Source of the DNA: a virus
Direction: 5' to 3' (one strand)
IMG/VR virus record: IMGVR_UViG_3300008625_000739
Coordinates: 1-40,034 of that record
Length of the DNA stretch: 40,034 nt
The number at the start of each line of letters is the position of its first letter. The first letter of the stretch is position 1. The position numbers and the translations under genes were made by a program. The notes beneath the pieces were generated by a model that had not been told where the DNA came from, searched no databases, and saw only the letters and a program-made list of their open reading frames with translations. Of the stretch, positions 1-7,690 are shown piece after piece.

Positions 1-30
1 GATTCTCCAGGGCTTTTAGTATCTCCAGAT

Positions 31-2118
31 TTACCATATACCCTTAACCGCCGCCATTAGACGAGCGTTATTATCGCCTTGCACATGGTTAACATCGTCC
101 GTATACTTAAGGCTCAACTCAAAGTTACTGTTCTTAGAAACTTTTTCCTCGTATGACATAGTATAATCAATGTGCCGGCCATTTGGCTCCATGTCTGCAA
201 TAAAGTCTGAAAATTGCAATCCACCTTGCTCAATGCGTAGTGGTTGTGCGATTTTAAGTTTTAACTTCTTGTAAGACATGTTAGCACCAAAACCCATAGC
301 ATGAAAGTCTTCTACGTCTTTGACGTAACCATAACTGCCGTTTGCTGTACCAAATGCATAAGTGGCATTAGCACTAAAGTTCCATTCACCAATGCTTTTC
401 TTACGGCTAATATTAATATAACGAGTGTTAGGATTATTAATATGCATCAGGCTCTGTCCAGGTGACCAACCCAAAAGGCTGTTATCCATACCAATTGCGA
501 CATCAACTTCTCCGTAACGCAAACCCACGACGGCATTGTCAATCTCACCATATTCGTCTGCTTTAGTAGCACCAAACGTTAGAGCAGTATTGCCATTAAA
601 ATCAAACACAGGAACCATATTAATGTCACTAAAGGACATGATTTTGCTGTTATCTACAAAACTATTTTGCATATTTAATAGTTGATCCTGCACAAAACTT
701 AACTGCCAAAAATTCGGCCCGCCTTGCATCACTTCAGCAAACCTGAATCGATGAAACCCGCCGCCAGTATCTTGCTCTTCTGTCTCGTCGTCGCTAGATG
801 TCGACACAGCCGCAGGTGCAGGAGAAAGTAACGTTCCGAAGGAACCGTCTTCATACACAATAATCCAATCCATGCGGCCGTCGTTGTTAGCATGAGTGGG
901 AAACAACGCGCCTTTGGATCCTGCCTTCGGCACGTTTGCAAAGATAGGAGTGCCAAGTTGTCGGAATGTTCCATTTCCGTTGTTTAACCAGATCCCTCCG
1001 TGTTGTGAACCAACATTGCCTCCATAATTAAAAAAATGGTTAATAAAAAGGTCGTTTCTACCGTCGCCGTTTAGGTCAACCAGCATCGGCGCTTGGCCCT
1101 TTGTGTGTGGGACAACACCATTTAGACCAAATTGCTGTTTTAAACTCACACCGCCTGGGCCTGTAGCAAAAACACGAATCCAACTATTTGTGGCACATAC
1201 GTCACCGCATTCGTCATGCACAATGATGTCGCGGCCGTTGTTATAGACGGCCCTCAGTCCTGCTACGCCGGGAATCGTATCTGGATATATTTGCATCAAT
1301 GAGAATGATTTACCCCCATTGTTCTTATACACGTTAATAGCGCCACGCCTTGCTGACACACCATCCAACGCAATAGTTGAGTGATCATCCATGTAGCCTC
1401 CCGAGGAACGAGAGTCCATATCTCCGGAAATAAGTTCAGGATACCCGTCACCGTCCAGATCCATAAGTGTTCCTGCAAAAGCCTGGTTCATCATCCTTAT
1501 TTGTCCGAGGTCACTGATCTCCCCGTTTACGTTCATTCCTCTTGCGCCAGGATTGAAGCCAAGATAAACCACCGTACCACCAGAGAAGCCAACAATATCT
1601 AAACGCCCGTCTTTATTGACATCTCCTATTGCTGAACCGTGCCAATGAAAACTAGGGCCAGGGGCCGCATTAATGCCGTTATAGATTAAAGCAGGACGTA
1701 GGTCTCCACCCCAACCATTTCCTAGCGCAATAGGCCCTTGGGCAAAATAATTTCCAGTCCATTCGCTTACTGTCGAAGCAGAGGGAACACCCCCGGCTCT
1801 CGTCGGACTATAAGATCCGTCTGGATTACTGAGAAACACAAAAGGTGGAACACTCTTAGTCCAGCCCATCGGACAGCCTTGATTACAGTAAACGCCATGG
1901 GCCGCTGGAAAAACCATCACATCAGTTTTTCCATCACCGTTCCAATCTCTTGCAACGGCATTCCCGCTATCCGCAAAGTGCTCAAGCCACGGGACGGTTC
2001 CGTGACCTGCTTTGAAACTATACGGTCCCTCTAATGCATCTGCTGTACTATGGTAACCAATTACCAAATGGTAACCAATTACCAAAGCCATTAGAGCGAC
2101 CACCTTTATTATCTTCAT
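31..2118 (-). CDS. Secreted FG-GAP/VCBS repeat protein with barrel-like C-terminus
   Basis: About 695 residues. I chose the ATG at 2118 because AAGGAG lies just upstream and the protein then begins with a clean signal peptide (two Lys, a hydrophobic core, then ADA before LEG). The middle holds five FG-GAP/VCBS-type calcium loops of the form DxNxDGxxD (for example DWNGDGKTDV, DVNKDGRLDI, DLDGDGYPEL, DLNGDGRNDL), which usually build a beta-propeller used in adhesion. After an acidic linker (SSDDETEEQD) the last ~230 residues alternate polar and hydrophobic residues and end in an aromatic (GIW). They include QPLRIEQGGLQF, which resembles the QPLRVESG region of autotransporter beta-barrels of proteobacterial S8 peptidases. 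I infer export and display at the cell surface or outer membrane. It could instead be a virion adhesin, but a signal peptide argues against that. It follows the VWA gene by 10 nt. Function unproven. Confidence 0.75.
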   Translation of the reverse strand: MKIIKVVALMALVIGYHLVIGYHSTADALEGPYSFKAGHGTVPWLEHFADSGNAVARDWNGDGKTDVMVFPAAHGVYCNQGCPMGWTKSVPPFVFLSNPDGSYSPTRAGGVPSASTVSEWTGNYFAQGPIALGNGWGGDLRPALIYNGINAAPGPSFHWHGSAIGDVNKDGRLDIVGFSGGTVVYLGFNPGARGMNVNGEISDLGQIRMMNQAFAGTLMDLDGDGYPELISGDMDSRSSGGYMDDHSTIALDGVSARRGAINVYKNNGGKSFSLMQIYPDTIPGVAGLRAVYNNGRDIIVHDECGDVCATNSWIRVFATGPGGVSLKQQFGLNGVVPHTKGQAPMLVDLNGDGRNDLFINHFFNYGGNVGSQHGGIWLNNGNGTFRQLGTPIFANVPKAGSKGALFPTHANNDGRMDWIIVYEDGSFGTLLSPAPAAVSTSSDDETEEQDTGGGFHRFRFAEVMQGGPNFWQLSFVQDQLLNMQNSFVDNSKIMSFSDINMVPVFDFNGNTALTFGATKADEYGEIDNAVVGLRYGEVDVAIGMDNSLLGWSPGQSLMHINNPNTRYINISRKKSIGEWNFSANATYAFGTANGSYGYVKDVEDFHAMGFGANMSYKKLKLKIAQPLRIEQGGLQFSDFIADMEPNGRHIDYTMSYEEKVSKNSNFELSLKYTDDVNHVQGDNNARLMAAVKGIW
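2051..2086. repeat. Two perfect tandem copies of an 18-bp unit
   Basis: Positions 2051-2068 and 2069-2086 are identical (unit TGGTAACCAATTACCAAA on the plus strand). The repeat is in frame within the signal peptide of the FG-GAP gene and duplicates six residues (LVIGYH, then LVIGYH again), lengthening the hydrophobic core. Confidence 0.9.
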
Positions 2119-2128
2119 TCCTATCTCC

Positions 2129-3427
2129 TTAACTGTAAGATGTTTCATAGTATGCATGAGCACCAAACGGTGGTGTCGGTGCTCCCTCTAAATTGTGAGT
2201 ATGAATAATCCAGCATACGTCACAATACTGTTCATCGCCCCAAGAACCCCACGGATAACCATCCGTGAACATAACAAGTTTCTTAGGTTCGATTGCGTTT
2301 TCCTTTAGGTATTCATATACTGCTTCAAAACTTGTACCGCCACCGCCAACAATTTCATACTCGTTTATTTCGAAGAGATTGTCAGCAGTGAAATCTTTGA
2401 CGCTGTATATGTCAGTATCAAAGCAAAACACCTTGATATTGAATGTAGTGTAGGCATCCATAATGCCTTTGATTTCTGACAAGAAGTCTCGAACCATATC
2501 TTCACTGATACTGCCGCTTACGTCGATACCTATTACAATATCGATCGTATCATCAGGCATCATACCAGGCAACATCACGCCAGTATGCCAGGCCTTTCGA
2601 TTGGGTTTCATCCAGGAAAAGTCGCTTTTAATAGTGCTCTTAATTTGGACGTCCAACAGATCTCGCCAATTCATCTTAGGCTCTGTGAGTTCCCTGAGCA
2701 TACGTTTGACGCCTGCCGGCACATTACCAGCACCAGCAGTCTGAGCCGCTGACATGATTGCTTCTTTCATCTCATCACGGATTTCTTTTCTTTCCTTTTC
2801 CGAAAGTACCGGACGCTTGCCGCTTTCATTACCATCTTCGGAATCACCAGATCCGTCTTCGCTATCTCCATCCTGATCAAGATGGTCATCCAGTACACGA
2901 TTTAATAGATCGTCAATATCGATCTTTTCAGCGTTCTCATACAGATCGTCATATACTTCTTCATATGACCAATCATCGTATTTTCGGTCGTATACGATAG
3001 GAACTACGTCAATCGGCTCACCGATTCTGTATCTGATCAAATCACCATTAACGCAATAATCTGCGGCGATGTTTGACAACTGCGGATCTCGGTCGTTTCT
3101 ACGACCAATGTGATCGTATACAACATGAAGAACTTCGTGTCCAAACAGAAATTCCATATTTTTAGATGACAGCATTTTGCAGAATTCAGTATTGTAGTAG
3201 AACCTGCGGCCATCTGTGGCGGCAGTAGGACACCATGCGTCAGCGTTTACAAGGGTTAAGCGAGTAGCCAAATTACCAAAAAACGGTTCTTTGAGCAACA
3301 AGCCAATTCTTGCTGTAGTAAGGGCTTCGCGAATCTCTTTGTCTAGATCCGGATCTGTTTCAAACCCGACCTTAAGGTTGGGATTATTCTTCAGTTTTTT
3401 GTCAGCGGTAGTAGAATTATCGGACAT
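2129..3427 (-). CDS. Metallopeptidase-like plus VWA domain protein (DUF2201 type)
   Basis: 432 residues. The N-terminal half carries a zinc-peptidase-like HEVLH motif (residues 97-101) followed by VYDH. A very acidic linker (DQDGDSEDGSGDSEDGNESG) separates it from a C-terminal von Willebrand factor A domain with MIDAS elements DVSGS, GGGGTS and MFTDG. This order matches the DUF2201 family, whose members usually pair with MoxR-type AAA+ ATPases; the MoxR gene is directly upstream. MoxR/VWA pairs are generally thought to act as chaperone-like machines that insert metals or remodel complexes, but the phage substrate is unknown. A sigma70-like promoter lies at 3461-3489. No strong ribosome-binding site is seen before the ATG. 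Confidence 0.85.
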   Translation of the reverse strand: MSDNSTTADKKLKNNPNLKVGFETDPDLDKEIREALTTARIGLLLKEPFFGNLATRLTLVNADAWCPTAATDGRRFYYNTEFCKMLSSKNMEFLFGHEVLHVVYDHIGRRNDRDPQLSNIAADYCVNGDLIRYRIGEPIDVVPIVYDRKYDDWSYEEVYDDLYENAEKIDIDDLLNRVLDDHLDQDGDSEDGSGDSEDGNESGKRPVLSEKERKEIRDEMKEAIMSAAQTAGAGNVPAGVKRMLRELTEPKMNWRDLLDVQIKSTIKSDFSWMKPNRKAWHTGVMLPGMMPDDTIDIVIGIDVSGSISEDMVRDFLSEIKGIMDAYTTFNIKVFCFDTDIYSVKDFTADNLFEINEYEIVGGGGTSFEAVYEYLKENAIEPKKLVMFTDGYPWGSWGDEQYCDVCWIIHTHNLEGAPTPPFGAHAYYETSYS

Positions 3428-3460
3428 TTTTGTACTCGAGTTTTTACTTTCTATACTAAT

Positions 3461-3489
3461 ATTTTAGCATTTTTCGGGCGATTTGTCAC
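3461..3489 (-). promoter_or_regulatory. Sigma70-like promoter for the VWA gene, with upstream box
   Basis: On the minus strand GTGACA (3489-3484), 17 bp, TAAAAT (3466-3461). Thirteen bp further upstream is TCAAGCACTTAG (about 3514-3503), a box also found upstream of the promoters at 5126-5155 and 10968-10996. Confidence 0.7.
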
Positions 3490-3525
3490 GAAAAATGGTG
3501 CTCTAAGTGCTTGATTTAAATGAGT

Positions 3526-3565
3526 CCCCCTGGAGTTATTCCAGCATTGCGCTGGCTCCAGGGGG
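3526..3565 (-). terminator. Stem-loop after the MoxR gene
   Basis: Nested inverted repeats: CCCCCTGGAG (3526-3535) pairs with CTCCAGGGGG (3556-3565), with an inner CCAGC/GCTGG stem (3541-3545/3551-3555). It lies 16 nt past the stop of the MoxR gene and before the VWA promoter. The minus-strand exit is not U-rich, so it is either a weak terminator or an RNA-stabilising or processing hairpin. Confidence 0.55.
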
Positions 3566-3580
3566 TTCCCAAGTACTCTG

Positions 3581-4705
3581 TCAGCCCTCCATCGCTGAGA
3601 TCACATACTTGCCGAAGCGTTTATGAAACTCGTCGAACGACTTGAGTTTGCCCGGCACTAGCGGGAGGTTATAGTTAGTGAGCGCCATCTTAGCACCCAT
3701 TACCGTAACTTCTGTAAGGAAGTTATCCATCATAAAGCGGAAGAAGTTATCGCACATTTCATGCCACTCTTTGCCCGGATTGGCTTTCTTTGACTTCTTA
3801 AAAGCATCACGCAACTCGTAGCACATGGCAATCGTCAGTGAGTACATCGCTGACACTTCCTTTACCGTAAGGCTTTTCACCTTCCCTTCCAAAATGTCGG
3901 TTGGGTTAGGCAATTTGCCAGAATGTTTACGATGGGCGTTGAACTTGATCGCCATACCTTCGCCTACAGTACCGGCAACGAGATCCGAAACTTCGCTTTC
4001 AGTCATTTCAGGATCGCCATCTTCATCCTGAAGCAATTCACTCACGAACACCCAGGATCTGGGAGTAGCAAAGGACCGCTCATTTGAGCCCGGATCAAAG
4101 TTATAAAGGTCGTTTTTGGCGAATGTAAGGTAACCAAGAACGTCACGATGTATTTGATTTTCGATCGCCCAATCCTGCCAGGTCTCAAAATCAGCCGCCA
4201 CTTCAACATGAACGAAGCGATTAGCCAACGGTGCTGGCATACGATAAGTGACACCACGGTCAGTCTCGCGGTTACCAGCCGCCACAATAACGACATTATC
4301 GGGCAGGTTGTAAGTACCAATTCTGCGGTTAAGCACCAACTGGTAAGCGGCCGCCTGAGTAGCCATGGGAGCAGAGTTCATCTCGTCCAAAAACAGGACG
4401 ACGACATCATACTGGCTAGCCAATTCTTCTGAAGGAAGATCAACTGGCTGAGCCCATGACATATTGTTTTCTGTCTGGTTGTAGTAAGGAATACCACGGA
4501 GATCAGTAGGCTCCATAAGAGCCATACGCAGGTCCAACATGAGACCATTGACGTCATCGGCCAACTGACTCACGAGATCAGACTTGCCAACTCCGGGAGG
4601 TCCCCAAAGGAATACGGGTCGCTTACGAAGCATCGCGCGACGAATCGCCTTCTTGGCCTCCTTCAGGGTATTAGTGCGAACTTCGCTTGTTTGATTTTTG
4701 CTCAT
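3581..4705 (-). CDS. MoxR-family AAA+ ATPase
   Basis: 374 residues from the ATG at 4705, which has AAGGAG upstream; a start at 4747 would overlap the preceding gene and lacks this site. Walker A is GPPGVGKS (residues 35-42), Walker B is VVLFLDEMNSA, and sensor 1 is VVIVAAGN followed by an arginine-rich region (PAPLANRFVHVEV), all typical of MoxR/CobS-like AAA+ ATPases. It sits beside the metallopeptidase/VWA gene, the usual partner, so the two probably form one ATP-driven complex. CobS-like ATPases occur in other marine T4-like phages, sometimes annotated as cobalamin-related; nothing here ties this one to cobalamin. A stem-loop follows the stop. Confidence 0.9.
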   Translation of the reverse strand: MSKNQTSEVRTNTLKEAKKAIRRAMLRKRPVFLWGPPGVGKSDLVSQLADDVNGLMLDLRMALMEPTDLRGIPYYNQTENNMSWAQPVDLPSEELASQYDVVVLFLDEMNSAPMATQAAAYQLVLNRRIGTYNLPDNVVIVAAGNRETDRGVTYRMPAPLANRFVHVEVAADFETWQDWAIENQIHRDVLGYLTFAKNDLYNFDPGSNERSFATPRSWVFVSELLQDEDGDPEMTESEVSDLVAGTVGEGMAIKFNAHRKHSGKLPNPTDILEGKVKSLTVKEVSAMYSLTIAMCYELRDAFKKSKKANPGKEWHEMCDNFFRFMMDNFLTEVTVMGAKMALTNYNLPLVPGKLKSFDEFHKRFGKYVISAMEG

Positions 4706-4725
4706 TGTACTTGGGTCTCCTTGAG

Positions 4726-5088
4726 TTATCGTCTGAGGTATACGCAACCATGCTCGGTGATGACACTCTCACCACAGTCATCGCTGAAGATGTTGCCACG
4801 AACTCCGTTCTTGACAGGCGCTTTCCACGAGCCCTTAAGAATGTCGCCGTTGTTCATATCAACAAAACTGTGGACAGACTGGCTTCGGTCACGCAACACT
4901 TCATTGCCGTTGTCGTCGTAATCGCGACTGACTTTGATAACCTTCGCATAGCGATTACCAAAATTGACAGTGATGTAGTCTGACGGAGAATGAGTAAATT
5001 TCATGCGCTCAAAATACTCATCTTGCAGTCTCTGGACCAAATCGCAATATTCATAGATTCGGTCATTCATTTCACGGGTGTTTTTCAT
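4726..5088 (-). CDS. Hypothetical protein (120 aa)
   Basis: First gene of the MoxR/VWA operon, 20 nt upstream of the MoxR start. The N-terminal 35 residues look helical (MNDRIYEYCDLVQRLQDEYF); the rest is probably a small beta domain ending GCVYLRR. The region KGSWKAPVKNGVRGNIF reads like a short description of a solvent-exposed beta hairpin. I recognise no family. Its promoter is at 5126-5155. Context suggests an accessory factor of the MoxR/VWA pair, but that is inference from position only. Confidence 0.8.
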   Translation of the reverse strand: MKNTREMNDRIYEYCDLVQRLQDEYFERMKFTHSPSDYITVNFGNRYAKVIKVSRDYDDNGNEVLRDRSQSVHSFVDMNNGDILKGSWKAPVKNGVRGNIFSDDCGESVITEHGCVYLRR

Positions 5089-5125
5089 GTACTTGGGTTA
5101 CCTTATTTCTTTAGCCTATACATAT

Positions 5126-5155
5126 ATTATATCGTATTTTGGTGCAAAAGTCTAA
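5126..5155 (-). promoter_or_regulatory. Sigma70-like promoter with repeated upstream box
   Basis: Minus strand TTAGAC (5155-5150), 18 bp, TATAAT (5131-5126). The box TCAAGCACTTAG lies at 5179-5168, and a related TCAAGCATTTAC copy lies at about 5214-5203; each copy is preceded on the minus strand by CCCTTATTTT. Confidence 0.7.
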
Positions 5156-5234
5156 TATTTTGAACACCTAAGTGCTTGAAAAATAAGGGCTTTTTAGATA
5201 ACGTAAATGCTTGAAAAATAAGGGTTTTTTTAAA

Positions 5235-5263
5235 AAGAAAGAAAAAGGGGCGATTCGCCCCTT
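5235..5263 (-). terminator. Rho-independent terminator after the HNH gene
   Basis: GGGGCG (5247-5252) pairs with CGCCCC (5256-5261) around a 3-nt loop, extended by flanking A/T pairs. On the minus strand the hairpin is followed by TTTTTCTTTCTTTTT. It starts 5 nt after the stop codon of the HNH gene. Confidence 0.85.
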
Positions 5264-5267
5264 CTTC

Positions 5268-5780
5268 CTAGCCTAGTTTTTCATTAATTGCTTGAATAAT
5301 ATGCTCAGCATATTTTTCGGGGTTCTCTAAATCAGATATCATATCCAGAATACTAGCAACAAATTCTATATCTGTATTAGTGTCTCCTTTATTTTGATTT
5401 AGCCTGGCAGCCCTTATACGCATATTACTAGGATGGTCTGTGCCTCCTTCTGCTTTGGGTATAATATGATCCAATTGGGGACTGTACATTTTGTCCTTGG
5501 TAATGGAATTCAATCCACTGCCCCAATCATATGAAAACCATTCGTCAATTACGTAATGACCTCTACTTTTTTCTAGATTATTCTCAATAAATTCTAATGC
5601 TTCTTCTTTAGTCCACTTATACTTTTGTTTATAAAATCCTAAAATTTTATGCTTGAAAAGTATATCGGGATCGTTAATATTATCTATTAAGTAATCATAA
5701 AGGTCTTGAGTATAATACGTGTCATCATCATACTGAGTAGTAAAGACTCTGTTTTGTATTTGCTCATTTAACGTAGGCAT
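5268..5780 (-). CDS. HNH endonuclease
   Basis: 170 residues. The HNH core is seen at residues 102-131: LDHIIPKAEGGTD with the catalytic DH at 104-105, Asn119 in HPSNMRI, and NQNKGD with Asn130 and Lys131. The N-terminal 100 residues are mostly helical with no motif I recognise, and the C-terminal tail is an acidic helix. It directly follows the ParB-like gene (1-nt gap) and shares its transcript, ending in a strong terminator. It could be a free-standing homing nuclease or half of a two-gene nuclease module with the ParB-like protein; the sequence does not decide. Confidence 0.85.
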   Translation of the reverse strand: MPTLNEQIQNRVFTTQYDDDTYYTQDLYDYLIDNINDPDILFKHKILGFYKQKYKWTKEEALEFIENNLEKSRGHYVIDEWFSYDWGSGLNSITKDKMYSPQLDHIIPKAEGGTDHPSNMRIRAARLNQNKGDTNTDIEFVASILDMISDLENPEKYAEHIIQAINEKLG

Positions 5781-5781
5781 A

Positions 5782-7002
5782 TTAGGCCGCCTTTTGTAAG
5801 GGCATTACGCGAAAGTCTTTAAGGTACTTGTCGGCAATTACCTTGTTGTTAAATGTAATCGGCTTCCATTTAACATGCGGTGCAGTAGTTTTTATCAACT
5901 TATGCAATGCGCCTGCAATAATAGAGGGCTCTGGAATGTTTAGTTCTTCTCCAACTCCCTCCTTTTTGGCACGTTTGGCATCAAGGTGCAAACCATTCCT
6001 ACTAGGAAGGTACTTATGGTTAATGGCTTGCCCTATTTCATAGTCTATTTGATAGATGTCTAAATCAAGTCCTTCTTGATTCTTAATAAACTCACAAATG
6101 CCCCAAATATTAGGACTAGCAATAGGACTACTGCTAAGGGCGCCAACGTGGATTCTTACAGCACGTTCAAATATTTCCTGGCCATAATCATCATAGTGAC
6201 GTGACATATTGAACACACCTGTACACTCTTTTGATTTTGCTTTTTCTCCACCTTTCTCTATCATCTTAGCCTGTACACGCTTTAAAATGTTATAGATGTT
6301 CCAAGCAGTTGTGTACGCTGGTTTAGTATCTTCTAAAGCCTGTACCTCATCCTTTGCGCCTTCTTCTATTAAAGATTTAACTGCTTGTACCATGTTGCGG
6401 TATCTATCGTAATGGCTAGCCACAAGGCTGTTTAGATTAACTGCGGCATATTGCCATACATCAACACTACGGCGCTCACTCTCTTCGTACTCTAAAGGAA
6501 TGTCACGAACGCCTAATATCACGCATGACAGATAACGATGTTGTGCATCATTAAGATAAAATAGATCTTCTTTTTTACTATACCGCGCGGTTCCCATAAG
6601 GACCCATTTGGGGTCAAATACAAAAAGAATATCTAATAGCAAATGGCGTAGTTGTATACCGCGTTGAACTTGGTTATTCTTTACTACTTTTATGACTGGC
6701 TTAAAGGCATCAGGATGCCTTTTTAATCCTTTTTCTATTAAGTCATTAGAGGTTAACCAATCTAAATCAATACCAAGCAATGCCTGTGAGTTCTTCAGTA
6801 CTGTTAGAATTTGATTGGCAATTTGAAATAGGGATGGATCATCGCCTAATCCGCTTGTGTCTACATATTCAGGTACTTTACTACAAAGTTCAATTCTTTC
6901 AGAAGTAGTAAGTTTGCTGATATGCTTACGCTTTGTCTTCGGTCCGAAGACCTGAAGTAGGTCTTCGCCGAAAATCTCTTTCGGATCTTTGTCTGGATAC
7001 AT
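5782..7002 (-). CDS. ParB-like (DGQHR-type) protein
   Basis: 406 residues with AAGGAG 8 nt before the ATG. Around residues 150-170 the segment FYLNDAQHRYLSCVILG resembles the D-G-Q-H-R motif of ParB/Srx-fold and DGQHR proteins, with the preceding KWVLMGTARYSK as the leading strand. The rest is mainly helical (VWQYAAVNLNSLVASHYDRY and others). In this fold the motif lies at a nucleotide or DNA binding site; in related phage and mobile-element proteins the exact activity is mostly unknown. The gene is tightly coupled to the HNH nuclease downstream, so the two likely act together. Assignment rests on the motif and context only. Confidence 0.65.
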   Translation of the reverse strand: MYPDKDPKEIFGEDLLQVFGPKTKRKHISKLTTSERIELCSKVPEYVDTSGLGDDPSLFQIANQILTVLKNSQALLGIDLDWLTSNDLIEKGLKRHPDAFKPVIKVVKNNQVQRGIQLRHLLLDILFVFDPKWVLMGTARYSKKEDLFYLNDAQHRYLSCVILGVRDIPLEYEESERRSVDVWQYAAVNLNSLVASHYDRYRNMVQAVKSLIEEGAKDEVQALEDTKPAYTTAWNIYNILKRVQAKMIEKGGEKAKSKECTGVFNMSRHYDDYGQEIFERAVRIHVGALSSSPIASPNIWGICEFIKNQEGLDLDIYQIDYEIGQAINHKYLPSRNGLHLDAKRAKKEGVGEELNIPEPSIIAGALHKLIKTTAPHVKWKPITFNNKVIADKYLKDFRVMPLQKAA

Positions 7003-7014
7003 GATACTGTCTCC

Positions 7015-7130
7015 TTAATAATCGATAACGGTCATCAACCATCCGGGTGCTTTACCGGTGCCTGGCTGCGTTTCTTTATAAAGGGGATCCTTAGGATGTA
7101 TCTTGGAAACAGTTTAGAATTGTATGCCAT
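7015..7130 (-). pseudogene. Small ORF broken by a one-base frameshift
   Basis: An ATG at 7130 with AGGAG 9 nt upstream starts MAYNSK, but the frame then ends at 7035 after 31 codons. One base out of frame, the same DNA encodes TVSKIHPKDPLYKETQPGTG and goes on APGWLMTVIDY to a stop at 7015, just before the ParB-like gene's ribosome-binding site. One extra A in the AAA run at the junction would give a single 38-residue protein. This is a real frameshift, a sequencing error or a recoding site. Function unknown. Confidence 0.5.
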
Positions 7131-7216
7131 CTTTTTTTCTCCTGTGGAATGATGATTTTGTTTACAACTTTGTTTACATGATGTCTTCGGTCTAAGCCAA
7201 CATCAGTTCAGGAGTA

Positions 7217-7235
7217 AGGGGGGCAGCGCCCCCCT
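7217..7235 (-). terminator. GC-rich hairpin after the 81-aa gene
   Basis: AGGGGGGC pairs with GCCCCCCT around a 3-nt loop, 23 nt past the stop at 7259. The minus-strand exit (TTACTCC) is only weakly U-rich, so termination may be partial. Confidence 0.6.
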
Positions 7236-7258
7236 GTGTCCTGTGTGGTTAGTAATGA

Positions 7259-7504
7259 TTACTGACCAGCAAGTGCGCGGTAACCAGCGGCTACAACTGC
7301 GCGAGAAGGAGTACCCATGCGATACTTGTTGACAACACGACCTTTTGTGTCGGTGTGTGCATTCAAGTAAATCGAGTGACCTTTGAATCGAAGATTCTGA
7401 ATGGTCGCACCCGGGTTACCAACTCCCCAACGAGCAGAGATCTGCGCCGCTGAAAGTTCCTGTCCTTCTTGAAGTGCGTTTAGTACTTTATCAGTATTGC
7501 TCAT
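7259..7504 (-). CDS. Small winged-helix-like DNA-binding protein
   Basis: 81 residues. The sequence TDKVLNALQEGQELSAAQIS followed by ARWGVGNPGATIQNLR reads as a helix-turn-helix: a first helix, an AAQI turn, and a recognition helix starting at GNPGATIQNL. A beta hairpin follows (GHSIYLNAHTDTKGRVVNKY) as in winged-helix folds. Similar small proteins are common in marine T4-like phages without a known role. It is transcribed alone from a strong promoter (7601-7629) through a roughly 90-nt leader containing two perfect palindromes, and ends at a hairpin, which is the layout of an autoregulated gene. Regulatory function is inferred. Confidence 0.75.
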   Translation of the reverse strand: MSNTDKVLNALQEGQELSAAQISARWGVGNPGATIQNLRFKGHSIYLNAHTDTKGRVVNKYRMGTPSRAVVAAGYRALAGQ

Positions 7505-7518
7505 TTTACATTTTCCTT

Positions 7519-7530
7519 GGGCTCGAGCCC
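7519..7530. promoter_or_regulatory. 12-bp palindrome next to the ribosome-binding site
   Basis: GGGCTCGAGCCC lies immediately upstream of the AAGGAAAATG ribosome-binding region of the 81-aa HTH gene. In the RNA it could form a short GC hairpin; in DNA it could be an operator half. Confidence 0.5.
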
Positions 7531-7563
7531 TATTTACTATAGCAGAAAAGGTCTGCCAACCTC

Positions 7564-7581
7564 TTTCGCGATATCGCGAAA
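7564..7581. promoter_or_regulatory. 18-bp perfect palindrome in the leader
   Basis: TTTCGCGATATCGCGAAA lies about 20 bp downstream of the -10 at 7601-7606, a suitable position for a repressor operator or for an early-transcript hairpin. A shorter relative (TTTTCGCGAAAA) lies in another leader at 38004-38015. Confidence 0.65.
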
Positions 7582-7600
7582 TTCTTTACAACTATATATA

Positions 7601-7629
7601 ATGATATACTCACTACCATTATTTGTCAA
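7601..7629 (-). promoter_or_regulatory. Strong sigma70-like promoter
   Basis: Minus strand TTGACA (7629-7624), 17 bp, TATCAT (7606-7601), driving the 81-aa HTH gene. Upstream is TCAAAAAGTTAG (7650-7639), a weaker match to the TCAAGCACTTAG box. Confidence 0.75.
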
Positions 7630-7648
7630 CCTTTTTTACTAACTTTTT

Positions 7649-7676
7649 GATTGCCCGGGATTAATCCCGGGCAATC
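7649..7676. repeat. 28-bp perfect palindrome
   Basis: A 14+14 bp perfect inverted repeat with no spacer (arms GATTGCCCGGGATT and its complement), between the 59-aa gene at 7691-7870 and the promoter of the HTH gene. No U-run follows on either strand, so it is not a classic terminator; a protein-binding site or RNA-processing hairpin is possible. Confidence 0.8.
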
Positions 7677-7690
7677 TGTGTGGTTTCTAC

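Noticed and set aside
3825-4432. Several 60-95 residue frames on both strands inside the MoxR gene
   Set aside because: They are shadows of the ATPase gene in other frames, with no start signals or conserved motifs.
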